From Vigna angularis (Eukaryota; Streptophyta; Magnoliopsida; Fabales; Fabaceae), in the NCBI RefSeq assembly GCF_016808095.1, contig NC_068976.1, positions 27,512,871 through 27,576,870 on the forward strand: a stretch of 64,000 nucleotides of DNA. The letters run 5' to 3'. The translations under genes and the position numbers were made by a program. Shown here piece after piece: positions 62,901-64,000 of this stretch. The first letter of the stretch is position 1; each line of letters starts with the position of its first letter. Under the pieces are notes generated by a model, which saw only the letters and a list, made by a program, of their open reading frames with translations, did not search any database and had not been told where the DNA came from.

Positions 62901-63002
62901 ATTTTATCTCCAGTTACCTCACAGAAAGAAAGATACTAGATGGAATATCGTTTGTTGTGCCAGCTGGTAAAAGTGTTGCAATTGTTGGGACTAGTGGAAG
63001 TG
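52092..63002 (+). CDS. ABCB25: Mitochondrial ABC transporter ATM3/ABCB25 (3' part outside window)
   Basis: Thirteen exons join in frame: 52092-52385, 52692-52922, 53021-53195, 56169-56230, 56577-56620, 58138-58240, 58458-58565, 61071-61154, 61243-61303, 61690-61835, 62119-62235, 62679-62764 and 62914-63002. They give about 533 of an expected 730 or so residues. The order is an Arg-rich presequence, a six-helix ABC domain ([99 protein letters not shown]), then the start of the nucleotide-binding domain with IVGTSGSGK (Walker A). ATM3 sits in the inner membrane and exports a glutathione-linked sulfur compound needed for cytosolic Fe-S and molybdenum cofactor synthesis. The last donor is read as AGTG|gtaagg; AAG|gttcag five bases on is the alternative. 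Walker B, signature motif and stop lie beyond the window. Confidence 0.96.
53872..53929. repeat. (CT)n microsatellite in ATM3 intron 3
   Basis: About 58 bp of CT with a single ttt interruption. Confidence 0.97.
54792..55176 (-). mobile_element. TRIM retrotransposon (ATM3 intron 3)
   Basis: Same family as 48943-49333 but on the minus strand. The 121-bp LTRs lie at 54792-54912 and 55056-55176. The primer-binding site (minus strand tggtatcagagt) is at 55044-55055, and a purine-rich stretch is near 54913-54935. The flanking cttct at 54787-54791 and 55177-55181 is a perfect 5-bp target duplication. The two LTRs differ at few positions, so the insertion is fairly young. It has no coding region, being mobilised in trans by other elements. 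Confidence 0.94.
56621..58137 (+). other. ATM3 intron 5
   Basis: 1.5 kb. It includes a GC-richer stretch at 56800-57250 without an identifiable origin, and three loose repeats of ggatatc(a/g)tg...tatttgtttc at about 57370-57440. Confidence 0.6.
58566..61070 (+). other. ATM3 intron 7 with degenerate repeat block
   Basis: 2.5 kb. At about 60060-60600 a phrase close to 'ttggttgagaaaaccctaac' plus 'aacatc' or 'gacattgg' recurs many times in both directions (60090, 60300, 60345 and others). This resembles the decayed interior of a transposon. A GC-richer patch at 59180-59570 was not identified. Confidence 0.55.
61908..62085 (+). repeat. 88-bp tandem duplication in ATM3 intron 10
   Basis: Two essentially identical units (atgattatgtttgctttcat ... 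cataataaatatctt) begin near 61912 and 62000. This is a recent local duplication that leaves exon 11 (62119) untouched. Confidence 0.97.
62621..62678. repeat. (ATT)n/(GTT)n tract forming the 3' splice region of ATM3 exon 12
   Basis: A trinucleotide repeat of about 55 bp runs directly into tattacag|gaaaga. The usual polypyrimidine tract is replaced by this repeat. Confidence 0.95.
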
Positions 63003-64000
63003 GTAAGGTTCAGCATGATAGTTTCTTATTTTCTTAAATTATTTTACATGCGAAGCTGTCCTTAGAAAAATTTTCTTGCTGCCTATTGCTATTTTTACTT
63101 TTTACCAACTATTTTGTAAATGTTTTCACTTATTAATTGAGAATGTCTGCGAGTGGTAACTATCTGCTGCCATTCTCTATCACTAATTCACATCACAAAG
63201 TGTTTCACTTTTTGTAATGTGAAGTGCTACCAAACTAGCAGCTGGTATTACCACAGAATTCAATCCCGGATAGTGGAGTGGATTAAAGTGGGATAGATGT
63301 GTGCTGATAGTGGAATGACCGCTATTCTATTATTCTACACATTTATAAAAGTTCAAAAAGGGAAAATAGATAAAAATTCATGCACTAATAAATCATTAAT
63401 AATAAAAACTTTGTACATAAACAAAACATAAAGTACATCATAGTTGCCAATAGTTTATAGCAGTAGTAGACAGAGCCAGTAAAATTGTTTTGGCCTTATG
63501 GGCTAGGCCAAATAGCTGGTTAAATGGGTTTGGTTCGGCTGGAAATATAAGAGTCTAAATTTGAGTGGACCAATTTCGACCTGGTTCATTTATTCTACTG
63601 TCCAAATGGGTCTAGGTCGGCTTGACCCATTGGCTTGTTGGTCAGTCTTTTTTTACAATAAAAGTTATAATTTAAAAAATTGAAAATAATATTATTTGAT
63701 TATAACATATACTTGTGTTTTGTTATAATTTATTATCATATTACGACATCTAAAAATTAAAATTAATATCATTTATGTGACTTAAATGATTAGGAGTGCA
63801 TATTTTTTTATCATATTATTTATTTTTTTGGCTCCATTAAGAATATGGACCGACACAATGTTTCCACTTGGCCAACCAGATTCGCCAGCTCTAGTAGGAG
63901 GATGCTCTTGGATTTTTACATAAATATTGTTTGTTATATAACAATATATGTATGTTTGATAATATTGATATTCTTTTTGGAAATCCTTATACATATTGGA
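63003..64000 (+). other. ATM3 intron 13 (open at window end) with hAT-like debris
   Basis: No exon encoding the continuation after Walker A is found up to the right edge. The segment 63475-63890 has phrases such as gacctggttcatttattc, ggtcggcttgaccc and ttggccaaccag, related to the gacccg-type repeats at 6245 and 27499 but more diverged. Confidence 0.6.

Overview
This window is nuclear DNA of a flowering plant, most likely a papilionoid legume of the bean/cowpea group (Vigna/Phaseolus side). The evidence is an AT-rich background, intron-rich genes with plant-type GT..AG introns, a plant nuclear tRNA-Phe, plant transposon families, and gene products that read like legume orthologues. The species assignment is inference from remembered protein families, not from a search.

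Layout. 1-20.6 kb is repeat territory without a working gene. It holds three same-strand copies of an unusual 2.5-3 kb repeat family (called family A here), a Pack-MULE-like element with 9-bp target duplications and a nested Mutator-type element, and a decayed Ty1/copia element that has itself been invaded. 20.7-23.7 kb carries CBSX3 (mitochondrial CBS-pair protein). 24-28 kb is transposon debris, including an antisense plant-mobile-domain remnant and a hAT-like element. 29.1-31.0 kb carries a TLC-domain membrane protein with an abnormal splice donor. 34.5-36.3 kb carries a mitochondrial calcium uniporter (MCU) pore protein. A fourth family A copy, inverted, occupies about 36.6-38.9 kb. A tRNA-Phe gene (minus strand) lies head-to-head with SCC4/MAU2 (42.1-49.9 kb), the cohesin loader subunit. 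From 52.1 kb to the right edge runs ATM3/ABCB25, the mitochondrial ABC exporter, cut by the window end just after its Walker A motif.

All five protein-coding genes are on the plus strand, and I placed every exon by reading frame and splice sites. Three of them (CBSX3, MCU, ATM3) encode mitochondrial proteins, but they act in different pathways and nothing suggests co-regulation. The introns of SCC4 and ATM3 host many small insertions: a solo LTR built from a 26-bp minisatellite, a copia tail, a Tourist-type MITE and two TRIM retrotransposons.

The most interesting material is family A. Four copies share candidate promoter, splice-site and 3'-end landmarks and a conserved short reading frame at the 3' end, yet each carries a different array of short palindrome-like motifs at the same internal position, directly after a conserved TTCTGCAGAATTATGCAGAA-like marker. 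I could not identify it as a named family.
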